From an uncultured Gemmiger sp. (GTDB lineage Bacteria; Bacillota; Clostridia; Oscillospirales; Ruminococcaceae), in contig CALXAH010000005.1 in assembly GCA_944386225.1 (NCBI GenBank), forward strand, positions 62,001 through 126,000: a DNA stretch of 64,000 bases. Direction: 5' to 3'. Every line of letters starts with the position of its first letter. Position 1 is the stretch's first letter. A model generated the notes under the pieces. That model saw only the letters and a program-made list of their open reading frames with translations. It was not told where the DNA came from and did no database searches. The position numbers and the translations under genes are program-made. Of this stretch, positions 50,903 through 60,352 are shown piece by piece.

Positions 50903-51502
50903 TCAGCCTTTCATGTAGGGATTCTGGGCCCGTTCCAGCCCCAGGGTGGTAAAGTCCCCGTGGCCGGGCAGCACCCGCAGCGCATCCGGCAGGGCCGGGT
51001 CGCCGGCCAGGCGGCGCAGGCTGCGCATCAGGGTCTCCCAGTCACCGCCGGGCAGGTCGGTGCGTCCGGCGCTGCCGGCAAACAGGGTATCTCCCGACAT
51101 CAGCACCCCTTCGCACAGCCAGCAGCAGGAGCCGGGGGTGTGGCCGGGGGTGTGCAGCACGGTGAGTTCTGCCTGCCCCACCGTGATAGTCTGGCCGTCG
51201 GTGAGCCAGAGGATCTCCGGGCTTTCTTTCACCGGCCGGTCCTCGGTGCCGGCGGCGTCGGCCCGGAACAGGCACAGGCGGGCGGCGGGCCAGGCGGCGC
51301 GCACGCTGTCCAGCCCGTACACATGGTCAAAGTGCCCGTGGGTGAGCAGGATATGGGTGAGCCGGGCATTCTCCTTTTCCAGCAGCGGAGCAAAACGGGC
51401 GGCGTCCGGCGCCGGGTCGATGATGGCGGCCTCGCCCCTGCTCACCAGCAGAAAGCTGTTGGTAAAATAGGGGGCGGGCCCGGTGAGATGAAGCAGTTTC
51501 AC
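50903..51502 (-). CDS. MBL-fold hydrolase (glyoxalase II-like)
   Basis: The 199-aa protein has the metal motif ILLTHGHFDHVYG near residue 55, LHTPGHTPGSCCW, MSGDTLFAGSAGRTDLPGG and LPGHGDFTTLG. This set is typical of small glyoxalase II-like hydrolases next to dtd and rel in Clostridia. The substrate is unknown; thioesters such as S-lactoyl adducts are possible. GTG start at 51502 with GGAGG upstream. Confidence 0.88.
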   Translation of the reverse strand: MKLLHLTGPAPYFTNSFLLVSRGEAAIIDPAPDAARFAPLLEKENARLTHILLTHGHFDHVYGLDSVRAAWPAARLCLFRADAAGTEDRPVKESPEILWLTDGQTITVGQAELTVLHTPGHTPGSCCWLCEGVLMSGDTLFAGSAGRTDLPGGDWETLMRSLRRLAGDPALPDALRVLPGHGDFTTLGLERAQNPYMKG

Positions 51503-51530
51503 AGGCGTTCCTCCTTGCTCTGGGGCCGGT

Positions 51531-51980
51531 TTACCACTGGTCGGTGTCGATCAGGATGGTGACCGGGCCGTCGTTGGTGAGGGTAAGCTGCATATCCGCG
51601 CCGAACTCCCCGTGCTGCACCTGGGCCAGACCCTGCTTGTTCATCTCGGCCAGGAACAGCTCGTAGGCGTCCACCGAAAGGGGCGGTTTGGCGGCGGCGG
51701 AAAAGCTGGGGCGCTTGCCCTTGCGGGCGTCCCCGTAAAGGGTGAAGTTGCTGACCACCAGGGCGGAATACCCCAGCTGCACGGCGCTCAGGTTCAGTTT
51801 GTCGTTCTCGTCGGTAAAGATGCGCAGGTGGGCGCATTTTTCCGCCAGCTTGGGCACCACGTCCAGGGTGTCCTGCTCGCCCACCCCCAGCAGGATCACC
51901 AGGCCGGGGCCGATGGAACGGGGTTCGCCCCCGTCCACCACCACCGAGGCACCGCTGACCCGTTGGATCACAGCACGCAT
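51531..51980 (-). CDS. dtd: D-aminoacyl-tRNA deacylase
   Basis: The 149-aa dimeric enzyme removes D-amino acids, and mis-acylated glycine, from tRNA. The cross-subunit motif is seen as LTNDGPVTILID at the C-terminus (GP replacing the usual G-cisP), with VVSNFTLYGDARKGKRPSFS in the middle. The length equals the family norm. AAAGGAA precedes the ATG. Confidence 0.95.
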   Translation of the reverse strand: MRAVIQRVSGASVVVDGGEPRSIGPGLVILLGVGEQDTLDVVPKLAEKCAHLRIFTDENDKLNLSAVQLGYSALVVSNFTLYGDARKGKRPSFSAAAKPPLSVDAYELFLAEMNKQGLAQVQHGEFGADMQLTLTNDGPVTILIDTDQW

Positions 51981-51999
51981 GGGCAGTTCCTTTCTCCGC

Positions 52000-54168
52000 T
52001 TACACGCGGGTCACGGCCAGCACGTCCCGGATCTTGCGCAGCTTGGCCAGTACGTTGTTCAGATGTTCGGTGTTGGTGATGCCCAGGGTCACCGACATGG
52101 AAGCCCGGCCGTTGTCGGCCTGGCGGGCGTTCAGGGCGTAGATGGGCACCCGCAGCTCGCCCAGGGCCACCGCGATATCCCCCAGCAGGCCGTCGCGGTC
52201 GGTGGCAAAGATCTCCAGGGTGGCCTTGAAGTTCTCCTGTACATTGTCCTCCCAGTAGGCGCGCACCCAGCGGCCCTCGTTGGAGGGATCGGTCAGGCTG
52301 GCCTGCACGTTGCTGCAGTCCCGCTTGTGGATGGACACGCCGAAGCCCCGGGTGATGAAGCCGATGATCTCGTCGCCGGGCAGGGGGCTGCAGCACTTGG
52401 CAAACTTGATCAGGCAGTTGTCGATGCCTTCCACCACCACGCCGTCGCTGCCGCGGGTCTTTTTGATGGGGATATCCTCCAGCATCATCTTGGGCGGCTC
52501 GGCAGAGCGCAGTTTCTGGTATTCGTCCTTGACCTTGCCCATCAGGCGGCTGAGCTGGATGCCGCCGTAGCCGATGGCGGCGTAGAGTTCCTCCACGCTG
52601 TTGACCCGCTGGCGGCGGGCGATCTCGGCCATGAAGTCGTCCCACTTGTCGGCGGGCACGGTGATCAGGTTGCGGCGCATCTCCTTTTCCAGCGCATCCC
52701 GGCCGGTGGCGATGTTTTCTTCCCGCCGCTCCTTTTTGAACCAGTTGCGGATCTTGTTCTTGGCCTCGCTGGTGCGCACGATCTTGAGCCAGTCCCGGCT
52801 GGGGCCCTTGTCGGCGGGGCCGGTGATGATCTCGATGATCTCGCCGGTGTTGACCTTATGGTCGATGGGCACAATGCGGTTGTTCACCTTGGCGCCCACC
52901 ATCCGGTTGCCCACCGCCGAGTGGATCGCATAGGCAAAGTCGATGGCGGTGGCCCCGGCGGGCAGATTGATCACGTCGCCCCGGGGGGTGAAGGCAAAGA
53001 CCTCCTCCGGCAGCAGATCGCTCTTGATATCCTGCAGGATGCTGCTGGCGTCGTCGCTTTCCCGCTGGCTTTCCAGCAGCTGACGCACCCAGGCCAGGCG
53101 TTCCTCCAGCTTGTCGCTGCCCTGGATGCCGGCCTTGTATTTCCAGTGGGCCGCCACGCCGTACTCGGCCATCTGGTCCATCTCCCAGGTGCGGATCTGC
53201 ACCTCGAAGGGGATGCCCTCGTGCCCGATGACGGTGGTGTGCAGGGACTGGTACATATTGGGTTTGGGGGTGGAGATATAGTCCTTGAACCGGTTGGGCA
53301 GCGGATGGAACATATCGTGGATCACGCCCAGCGCGTTGTAGCACTCGGCCACCGTGTCCAGAATGATCCGCACGGCGTACACGTCGTAGATTTCCTCAAA
53401 GCTGTTGCCCCGGATGAACATTTTCCGGTAGATGCCGTAGACGCTCTTGACCCGGCTTTTCATGGTGGCGTTGGGCATGCCGTTTTCGGCCAGGCGCTCC
53501 TTGATGACCCCGGCCACGTTCTTGACGAATTCCTCGCCGCCGCTGCCGGAGAGCAGACGCTTGATCTCGTCGTAGCCCACCGGATCCAGGTAATGCAGGC
53601 TCAGGTCTTCCAGTTCTTCCTTGATGTTGCTGATGCCCAGCCGGTGGGCGATGGGGGCGTAGACCTCCATGGTTTCCAGTGCCTTGTCCCGGCGCTTCTG
53701 CTCGGGCCAGGCGTCGCCGGTGCGCATGTTGTGCAGCCGGTCACACAGCTTGATCAGCATGACCCGCACATCCTGGCTCATGGCCAGCAGCATCTTGCGC
53801 AGGTTTTCGGCCTGCTGCTCCTCCACCGAGGAGAACTGGATCTTGGTCAGCTTGGTGACGCCGTCCACCAGGCGGGCCACGTCCGCCCCGAACTGGCTTT
53901 CGATCTCGGCCAGGGTAACGCTGGTGTCCTCCACCACGTCGTGCAGCAGCGCGCCGCACAGGCTTTCGGTATCCAGGCCCAGGTCGATCAGGATGCGGGC
54001 CACATGAAGCGGATGGCAGATATAGGGCTCACCGCTGCGGCGCTTCTGCCCGTTGTGGGCCTTTTCGGCCAGGGCATAGGCTTTGTCCAACATGGCCATG
54101 TCGTAGGAGCGGCCGGACTCCACCGCTGCCTGTTTCAGATCTTCATAGGTGATATAGCGTTGTTCCAT
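52000..54168 (-). CDS. rel: Bifunctional (p)ppGpp synthetase/hydrolase Rel
   Basis: The 722-aa protein has all Rel domains in order: HD hydrolase (GALLHDVVEDTSVTLAEIE, ~70), synthetase (VYAVRIILDTVAECYNALG; KDYISTPKPNMYQSLHTTVI, ~290), TGS (VFAFTPRGDVINLPAGATAID, ~400, shown here in its first 20 residues only as a family match), a helical zinc-finger-like region (CCSPLPGDEIIGFITRG) and a C-terminal ACT domain. It sets the stringent response at the ribosome. Both catalytic halves look intact. GAGAGG precedes the ATG. recJ ends 6 bases upstream. Confidence 0.96.
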   Translation of the reverse strand: MEQRYITYEDLKQAAVESGRSYDMAMLDKAYALAEKAHNGQKRRSGEPYICHPLHVARILIDLGLDTESLCGALLHDVVEDTSVTLAEIESQFGADVARLVDGVTKLTKIQFSSVEEQQAENLRKMLLAMSQDVRVMLIKLCDRLHNMRTGDAWPEQKRRDKALETMEVYAPIAHRLGISNIKEELEDLSLHYLDPVGYDEIKRLLSGSGGEEFVKNVAGVIKERLAENGMPNATMKSRVKSVYGIYRKMFIRGNSFEEIYDVYAVRIILDTVAECYNALGVIHDMFHPLPNRFKDYISTPKPNMYQSLHTTVIGHEGIPFEVQIRTWEMDQMAEYGVAAHWKYKAGIQGSDKLEERLAWVRQLLESQRESDDASSILQDIKSDLLPEEVFAFTPRGDVINLPAGATAIDFAYAIHSAVGNRMVGAKVNNRIVPIDHKVNTGEIIEIITGPADKGPSRDWLKIVRTSEAKNKIRNWFKKERREENIATGRDALEKEMRRNLITVPADKWDDFMAEIARRQRVNSVEELYAAIGYGGIQLSRLMGKVKDEYQKLRSAEPPKMMLEDIPIKKTRGSDGVVVEGIDNCLIKFAKCCSPLPGDEIIGFITRGFGVSIHKRDCSNVQASLTDPSNEGRWVRAYWEDNVQENFKATLEIFATDRDGLLGDIAVALGELRVPIYALNARQADNGRASMSVTLGITNTEHLNNVLAKLRKIRDVLAVTRV

Positions 54169-54174
54169 AACCTC

Positions 54175-56211
54175 TCACTCCTCCAGTTGCCGCAGGACCG
54201 GCGCGCTGGCCAGATCCTGCTTTTGTGCCGCGGGCACCGGCGCCCAGCGGCGGGTGCCGTCCGGCAGGGCGCGGGCCTCCACCAGGCCCAGCTGCCGCAG
54301 CGCCTCCAGGCTGACCAGCGCCTTGCCTGCCTTGCCGCCCCCCACCGCGGCAAACAGGCCCAGCGGATCGTCGGCGCTTACCGCGCCGCTTTGTACCATA
54401 CGATAGACCGCCACCGTATCGGCCCGCTCGGGGCGCAGGGCGGCTTTCTGCTGCCCGGTCAGCGGCGCGCCCCCCTGCAGCGCCTCAAACCAGGAAGCCT
54501 GTTCCACAAAGGCCTCATCCAGCCCGGCCGGGCGCAGTTCCCGGATGCGGCCGGACAGCTGCGGGCCGTTTTTTCCGTCGTAGACGCTCAGGGACAGGGC
54601 CGCGTCTATCCGGTCACCCGCGCGGCAGGGCAGCTGGGCGGGTGAATAGCCGAAATACACCGCATAGAGCGCGCCGGTTCCCTGCCGCAGGCGCAGCCGG
54701 CTGTGGCGGCCGTCCCCTACCGGGTAGACCGCTTCCACCTGGGCGCCCCGCACCAGGAACAGCGGGGCCGGGTTGCCCGCCCCGCAGGGGGCCAGCCAGG
54801 AAAGGCTTTCCACATCCTCCACCGTGATCTCGTCCAGCCGCACGGTCAGATCCAGCGGCAGGGTGGGCGCGGGCGGCACCGGGCAGCGGGCCCGGGCCCA
54901 GTCGTTCAGGCGGCGGCGCAGTTCCGGCAGATGGGCCGGGTCCACCGACAGGCCCGCCGCCAGGGCATGCCCGCCGTACCGGATCAGGATATCCCCGCAG
55001 GCGGAGATGGCCGCGTGCAGGTTGAAGCCCGCCACGCTGCGGCCGGAGCCCCGGCCTTCCCCATTCTGGATGCTGACAAGAACGGCGGGGCGGCCGTATT
55101 TTTCCACCAGGCGGCTGGCCACAATACCGATCACGCCTGGGTGGTAGTCCTCACCCCAGAGCAGCAGCACCGGATCCCGCAACAGGGAGGGGTCGGCGGC
55201 CAGCTGGGCCTGCACCTCCTCCAGAATTTTCTGTTCGGCGGCCTGCCGGTCCTGGTTGCAATGGTTCAGATCTTCCGCCAGGGCCTGGGCCTGTTCCCAG
55301 TCCTCGCACAGCAGCAGCTGCAGCGCCCGGGCGGGGCTGCCCATCCGGCCCGCCGCGTTGATGCGCGGGGCCAGGGCATAGCTGATGTTTTCGGCGGTCA
55401 GGGGTTTGTCGCCCAGGCCGGCGCTCTCGATCAGGGCCAGCAGACCGGGGCGGTCGGGGTTCTGCAGAACCTGCAGCCCGGCCTGCACCAGGGTGCGGTT
55501 CTCCCCCACCAGCGGCATCACGTCCGCCACCGTGCCGATGGCGGCCAGATCGCCGCAGAAATCCAGCAGTTCTTCCGGCGCACAGCCGTCCAGCGCGGCG
55601 CAGAGCTTGAAGGCCACCCCTGCCCCGCAGAGGGTTTTATAGGGGCTGTCGTCGTCCGGGCGGGCCGGGTCCACCACCGCCACCGCCTGGGGCAGGGTTT
55701 CCGGCGGCAGATGGTGGTCGGTAATGACCAGATCCACCCCCAGCCGGGCGGCCAGGGCGGCTTCCTCCACGGCGCTGATTCCGTTGTCCACCGTGACGAT
55801 CAGTTTATAGCCCTTGGCGGCCAGCTTTTCCACCGCGGCGGCGGACAGGCCGTAGCCGTCCCCTTCCCGGCTGGGCAGCATGCACCGCACCTTGGCGCCC
55901 ATGTTGCGCAGGTGCTGGTAGAGCAGGGCGGTGGCGGTGACCCCGTCCACGTCGTAGTCCCCGAACACCACCATGGGCTCTTCCTCATCGATGGCCCGCA
56001 GGATGCGCGCCACCGCCTTGTCCATATCCTTGAGCCGGAACGGGTCGGACAGCGGGGCGTTCTGCCCCAGCAGGGCCATGGCCTTTTCGGGGGTGTCCAG
56101 CCCGCGGGCTACCAGCACCCGGGCCAGCAGGCCGGGCGCGCCGATCGCCGCGGCCAGCGAGGCCGTGCGGCGGGGGTCCGCCTGTTGTACTTGCCATACC
56201 GAATATCCCAT
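54175..56211 (-). CDS. recJ: RecJ single-strand DNA exonuclease
   Basis: The 678-aa 5'-3' exonuclease has the DHH motifs VFGDYDVDGVTATALLY (~75), LIVTVDNGISAVEEA and DLVITDHHLPPETL (~155), the DHHA1 block GGHALAAGLSV and an OB-fold C-terminus. It acts in recombination and mismatch or base-excision repair. I chose the ATG at 56211 because MGYSVWQVQQ fits the family start; the frame is open further upstream without a good site. A C-terminal extension of ~110 residues with an HTH-like part (GKALVSLEALRQLGLVEARA) follows the OB domain, as in other Clostridia. Confidence 0.93.
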   Translation of the reverse strand: MGYSVWQVQQADPRRTASLAAAIGAPGLLARVLVARGLDTPEKAMALLGQNAPLSDPFRLKDMDKAVARILRAIDEEEPMVVFGDYDVDGVTATALLYQHLRNMGAKVRCMLPSREGDGYGLSAAAVEKLAAKGYKLIVTVDNGISAVEEAALAARLGVDLVITDHHLPPETLPQAVAVVDPARPDDDSPYKTLCGAGVAFKLCAALDGCAPEELLDFCGDLAAIGTVADVMPLVGENRTLVQAGLQVLQNPDRPGLLALIESAGLGDKPLTAENISYALAPRINAAGRMGSPARALQLLLCEDWEQAQALAEDLNHCNQDRQAAEQKILEEVQAQLAADPSLLRDPVLLLWGEDYHPGVIGIVASRLVEKYGRPAVLVSIQNGEGRGSGRSVAGFNLHAAISACGDILIRYGGHALAAGLSVDPAHLPELRRRLNDWARARCPVPPAPTLPLDLTVRLDEITVEDVESLSWLAPCGAGNPAPLFLVRGAQVEAVYPVGDGRHSRLRLRQGTGALYAVYFGYSPAQLPCRAGDRIDAALSLSVYDGKNGPQLSGRIRELRPAGLDEAFVEQASWFEALQGGAPLTGQQKAALRPERADTVAVYRMVQSGAVSADDPLGLFAAVGGGKAGKALVSLEALRQLGLVEARALPDGTRRWAPVPAAQKQDLASAPVLRQLEE

Positions 56212-56254
56212 GGATCCTGTTATCTCCCGTTTCTCCAGATTCTTGCGCCGGCCG

Positions 56255-57466
56255 TTACAGCCGGCCGTCGTTGCCCTTGACCCCGGGCACATAGGGGGCG
56301 GAGGCCGCCATATCCAGGCTGGGCCCGGTCAGGCCCTCCTGGGCCAGCATGGACTCCAGCGCGCTGATCTCGGCGGACACGTCCAGGGCGGTGTCCTCCA
56401 GCAGGGTATCCTGCAGCTGGAGCAGCGCCTGGTTCACCGTGTCCAGAATGCGGTCGATCTCCTGGCAGATCTGCCGGGCCTTTTCGCCCGGGTTGTCGTC
56501 CACCGAGGTATAGGTGCGCAGCAGCTTGAGGGTGGTGGGCAGATAGTACCGGGTCAGGCGCCGCAGCTTGGACGCCCCGCCCGGATTCTCCTGCACCCAG
56601 TCCAGCAGGTTCTGCACGATCTGCTCCATCTGCACCACCCGGGCGTGCACCTGCACATCCTCGATCATGGTGCGCAGCTGGGCAGTCTGGCGCAGGAAGC
56701 TGCGGCCCTGGGCCAGCACCGCCTCGGCGGATTCGTCCGCGGGGGCGGCCTTTTCGTCCTGCTTGGCGGCAGACCGGCGCTGGGCCAGATACTCCTGGTA
56801 GGCGCTGGCGTCGGTGAACAGAATCTCGCCGTCCAGATCCAGCCAGACCCCGGTGAGAACCCGGTGCTTGATCAGCCAGGACAGATCCTCGGCCAGCCGG
56901 CTGACCGGCAGACGGGTATGCTGGCTCAGTTCGGCCAGGGTGCAGCCCACCCAGCCGTCCATGAATTTCAGATAGCTTTCCGCCCGGCGCATCCCGCTGG
57001 ACATCCGGATCAGGTGAATGCCCAGCAGCAGCGCGGCCCCGGCCATTACGCCGCCGATCACCGCGCTTACCAGTTCCAGCATCAGCAGAGAGCCCAGCGC
57101 GCTTATCCCCAGGCTCATGGCGATAAAGCAGGCAAAGGCGCCGGTCACGCCGTAGACCAGCTGCCGGCCCACAAAGCTGTTGTGCCGGGCGGCCAGACGG
57201 CGCTGCTCGGCGGCTTTGGCCTGCCGGGCGGCGATCTGTTCGGCCATGGCGGCCCGCTGACGCTCCCGTTCCGCCTGCCGCTGGGCGTTTTGCGCCTGCT
57301 GCTGGGCCGAGATATCCCGGGCGGTCTTTTCAATGACGCTGCCCACCTCGCGGCCCGCCTGCGCCAGGGCCGGGGCTACCGACTCCTTGAACACATGGGC
57401 CGCGTCGTTCAGGATCGCGCCCAGGTCGTCCTGGTTGAAATTTTTGCCGCTGTTTTTTCCACTCAT
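56255..57466 (-). CDS. XpaC-like 5-bromo-4-chloroindolyl phosphate hydrolysis family protein
   Basis: The 403-aa protein has a Gln/Ala/Arg-rich coiled coil (~55-90), two membrane helices (~105-150) and a cytosolic helical C-terminus with NPGEKARQICQEIDRILDTV, the XpaC family core. XpaC was found by its effect on X-phos hydrolysis and its real function is unknown. It usually pairs with a TelA-type protein, which is not seen here. Its ATG overlaps the stop of the FAD oxidoreductase by 4 bases. Confidence 0.82.
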   Translation of the reverse strand: MSGKNSGKNFNQDDLGAILNDAAHVFKESVAPALAQAGREVGSVIEKTARDISAQQQAQNAQRQAERERQRAAMAEQIAARQAKAAEQRRLAARHNSFVGRQLVYGVTGAFACFIAMSLGISALGSLLMLELVSAVIGGVMAGAALLLGIHLIRMSSGMRRAESYLKFMDGWVGCTLAELSQHTRLPVSRLAEDLSWLIKHRVLTGVWLDLDGEILFTDASAYQEYLAQRRSAAKQDEKAAPADESAEAVLAQGRSFLRQTAQLRTMIEDVQVHARVVQMEQIVQNLLDWVQENPGGASKLRRLTRYYLPTTLKLLRTYTSVDDNPGEKARQICQEIDRILDTVNQALLQLQDTLLEDTALDVSAEISALESMLAQEGLTGPSLDMAASAPYVPGVKGNDGRL

Positions 57467-59079
57467 TCCTTATACTCTCCCTCCACCGCCGGTTCGGGCG
57501 GCGCGTACTCCTCACAGAGGGCGCGGGCTACCCGCACCCCGTCCACGGCGGCGCTCACGATGCCGCCCGCGTAGCCGGCCCCCTCGCCGCAGGGATACAG
57601 CCCCGGCAGGCCGGTACACATAAAGTCCTCACCCCGCAGCAGCCGCACCGGGCTGGAGGTGCGGGTTTCCAGGCCGGTAAGCACCGTATCCGGCGCGGTA
57701 TAGCCTTTCAGCTTCCGGTCAAAGCCCGCCAGACCCTGGCGCAGGGCCGCGGCCAGTTCCTCCGGCAGCAGCCGGTTCAGGTCCGCTGCCGTTACACCCC
57801 GGTCGTAGGTGGGCTGCACCCGTTTCAGATCCAGCGCCGCCTTCCGGGCCAGGAATCCGTTCATGGTCTGGGCCGGGGCCGCGTAGCCGCCGCCCCCGGC
57901 GGCAAAGGCCGCCTGTTCCAGACCCCGCTGGAAAGCGATGGCCTGCCGCGGGTCCTCATGAAAATCCGCCCCGTCCACGCTGACCACCACCGCCGCGTTG
58001 GCGTTGGCCCCGGCGCGTGCGTGGTAGCTCATGCCGTTGGTGACCACGCCGCCCTCCTCACTGGCGGCGGCCACCACCTGACCGCCGGGGCACATGCAGA
58101 AGCTGTACACGCACCGGCTGCCCACATGGACGCTGAGCTGGTATTCCCCCACCGGCAGGGCGGGATGGCCCGCCGCCTCGTGGTAGAGGGCCCGGTCGAT
58201 GACGGTCTGGGGGTGTTCGGCCCGCATGCCCACCGAAAAGGGTTTGCAGACCAGCGGCAGGTTCTGGGCCATGAGCATATCAAAGGTATCCCGGGCGGAG
58301 TGCCCCACCGCCAGCACCAGCGCCTCGCAGGGGATGGGCCCGGCGGTGGTCTCAATGCCCCGCAGCCGCCCGGCCGGGTCCCGGCAAAGGCCGGTGAGCC
58401 GGGTGTTGAACAGCACCTGGCCGCCCCGGGCCTCGATCTCGCCCCGGATGGAGCGGATGACCCCCCGCAGCAGATCGGTGCCCACATGGGGCTTCTGCCG
58501 CCAGGCCACGTCGGCGGGGGCGCCGTGTTCCAGCAGGGTTTCGGTGACAAAACCGCAGAGCGCGTCCCCGATGCGGGTGGTCAGCTTGCCGTCCGAAAAG
58601 GTACCCGCGCCGCCCTCGCCGAACTGGATATTGGCGTTGGGGTTCAGGATGCCGGTGGCGCTGAACTGTTCCACCGCCCGCACCCGGTCGTCCAGGGCGG
58701 GGCCCCGTTCCAGCACCAGGGGCTGATAGCCCTGCCGGGCCAGCACCAGGGCGCAGAACAGCCCGGCGGGGCCCAGGCCGCAGACCACCGGCCGGTGCGG
58801 CAGGGGTTTTGTACCCCGGCCCAGCACCAGCGGCTGCCGGGGGGCGATAGCAACGCAGGGCGCGGAGCCGGCCAAGGCCGGTTCCGCACCCTCGTCTTTG
58901 AGTGTGACCGCGATGGTATATACCAGCACGGGATGGCCGCGGCGCGCGTCTACCGACAGGCGCGCCACCTCGCACCGGGCGGCCTGCGACGCGCTGATCC
59001 CCAGCGTGCGCAGGGCCCGGGCCTGCGCCTGCGCGACCGGCGCGGTCAGCGGCAGGCGGATGTTGCGTACATAGAGCAT
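57463..59079 (-). CDS. FAD-dependent dehydrogenase of the YtfP/HI0933-like group
   Basis: The 538-aa flavoprotein has an N-terminal ~85-residue extension, then the FAD-binding VVCGLGPAGLFCALVLARQG (~100) and a second nucleotide-binding stretch, the GEGGAGTFSDGKL motif and a C-terminal GLYPCGEGAGYAGGIVSAAV. This combination is typical of the widespread uncharacterised FAD-dependent dehydrogenases beside cdaA/cdaR in Clostridia. Substrate unknown. GAGGGA precedes the ATG. Confidence 0.85.
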   Translation of the reverse strand: MLYVRNIRLPLTAPVAQAQARALRTLGISASQAARCEVARLSVDARRGHPVLVYTIAVTLKDEGAEPALAGSAPCVAIAPRQPLVLGRGTKPLPHRPVVCGLGPAGLFCALVLARQGYQPLVLERGPALDDRVRAVEQFSATGILNPNANIQFGEGGAGTFSDGKLTTRIGDALCGFVTETLLEHGAPADVAWRQKPHVGTDLLRGVIRSIRGEIEARGGQVLFNTRLTGLCRDPAGRLRGIETTAGPIPCEALVLAVGHSARDTFDMLMAQNLPLVCKPFSVGMRAEHPQTVIDRALYHEAAGHPALPVGEYQLSVHVGSRCVYSFCMCPGGQVVAAASEEGGVVTNGMSYHARAGANANAAVVVSVDGADFHEDPRQAIAFQRGLEQAAFAAGGGGYAAPAQTMNGFLARKAALDLKRVQPTYDRGVTAADLNRLLPEELAAALRQGLAGFDRKLKGYTAPDTVLTGLETRTSSPVRLLRGEDFMCTGLPGLYPCGEGAGYAGGIVSAAVDGVRVARALCEEYAPPEPAVEGEYKE

Positions 59080-59086
59080 GGATCCC

Positions 59087-60352
59087 TCATCGTGATGTGA
59101 TGTTGCAGGTAACGGTATAGGTGCCGATGGCGAACACCCGCGGATTGGACGGTACCTGGATCTGCACGGCCACCGTCTGGGTGCCCACCGCCACCTGCAG
59201 ATCCTCGGCGTTGATGCGGGCTTCGATGCTGCCGGCGGAGAGCTGTTCCAGATCCTCCTCCGGGCCTACCAGCACCACGTTGTTGATCCGCTTGGTGGTA
59301 ACCTCCACCTGGTAGTTGGCGGGCACGTTGATCACGTTGATCTGGCTGACATTGAAGCTGCGCTCGTTCATGCCGGTGGTGTCAAAGCTCAGGGTGACGC
59401 TGCTGATGTTCTCGTTGCTGACGATGCCTTCCGGCAGCTCCACATTCATCTGGTAGTCTTTATCCAGCGAGAAGGTGGACAGATCGAAGGAACCCACCGA
59501 CAGCTCGGTCAGGTTGTTGACCACCCGTTCCGGCCCGGATACCAGCAGGGTTTCCTGGCTGAGGCTGTACTGCAGGGTGTTCACGTCAAAGTAGCTGGGC
59601 ACGTTGATGAAGTTGACCACCAGCGGCAGCTCCACCTGTTTGTAGACCGACACCGTCACGTCCACGATGTCGTCTTCCATGGTGGTGTAGGACAGATCCA
59701 GCGTTTTGCCGTTGGCATCCCGCATTTCCAGCGGTACCTGCACCAGCTGGGATTCGCTGAGTTCGCCTTCCATCGAGAGCGATGCCACCACGGCGGTCAC
59801 CTGGGACACCTCGGTGGAGGGGCCGGTGATGGTGATTTCCGAGGGCGAACTGCTGACCCGGTTGAGGGAGTAGCCCTCCGCGATGTGCAGGCCGCCGGTT
59901 TCCACCGTGACCGGCAGGGTCTTGGTGAGGATGGTGTCGAACACCACGTCCACCGTGCGGCGGCCCCGGTCAATGGTGGCGGTGACCCGGCTTTCCAGAT
60001 CCGGGTTGACGATCTTCACGTTCAGGTTCAGGGTCTGGCTGCCCGCGCCCTTGACCGAGGAGTAGTCCGGATAGACCACAAAATCGGAGGCCCGGGCCGC
60101 GCCCAGCACCGAACCGTCGCCGGAAAGGCTCAGATCCACGGTATAGGAGGGCTCGTTCACAATATCCAGGCCCAGGGTGGTGTACTTGGCGGAATCGTAG
60201 TCAAAATCCACCGGCACGCCGCTCAGGGTGGTGCTGGTATTGGGCATGACCGACATGGTCACGTACAGCCAAAGCAGCACCGCAATGCCCAGGCTGAGCA
60301 GCAGCAGAAAGCGCCGGTCGCCCCACAGTTTCTCCCACTTAAACTTTTTCAT
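59087..60352 (-). CDS. cdaR: CdaR (YbbR-domain) regulator of diadenylate cyclase
   Basis: The 421-aa protein has one N-terminal membrane helix (FLLLLSLGIAVLLWLYVTM) and about four extracellular YbbR repeats (for example LPLVVNFINVPSYFDV and INVINVPANYQVEV). CdaR binds CdaA through the membrane and tunes cyclic di-AMP production. GGAGAAAG precedes the ATG, which overlaps the cdaA end by 14 bases. glmM, the usual third gene, is not here. Confidence 0.93.
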   Translation of the reverse strand: MKKFKWEKLWGDRRFLLLLSLGIAVLLWLYVTMSVMPNTSTTLSGVPVDFDYDSAKYTTLGLDIVNEPSYTVDLSLSGDGSVLGAARASDFVVYPDYSSVKGAGSQTLNLNVKIVNPDLESRVTATIDRGRRTVDVVFDTILTKTLPVTVETGGLHIAEGYSLNRVSSSPSEITITGPSTEVSQVTAVVASLSMEGELSESQLVQVPLEMRDANGKTLDLSYTTMEDDIVDVTVSVYKQVELPLVVNFINVPSYFDVNTLQYSLSQETLLVSGPERVVNNLTELSVGSFDLSTFSLDKDYQMNVELPEGIVSNENISSVTLSFDTTGMNERSFNVSQINVINVPANYQVEVTTKRINNVVLVGPEEDLEQLSAGSIEARINAEDLQVAVGTQTVAVQIQVPSNPRVFAIGTYTVTCNITSR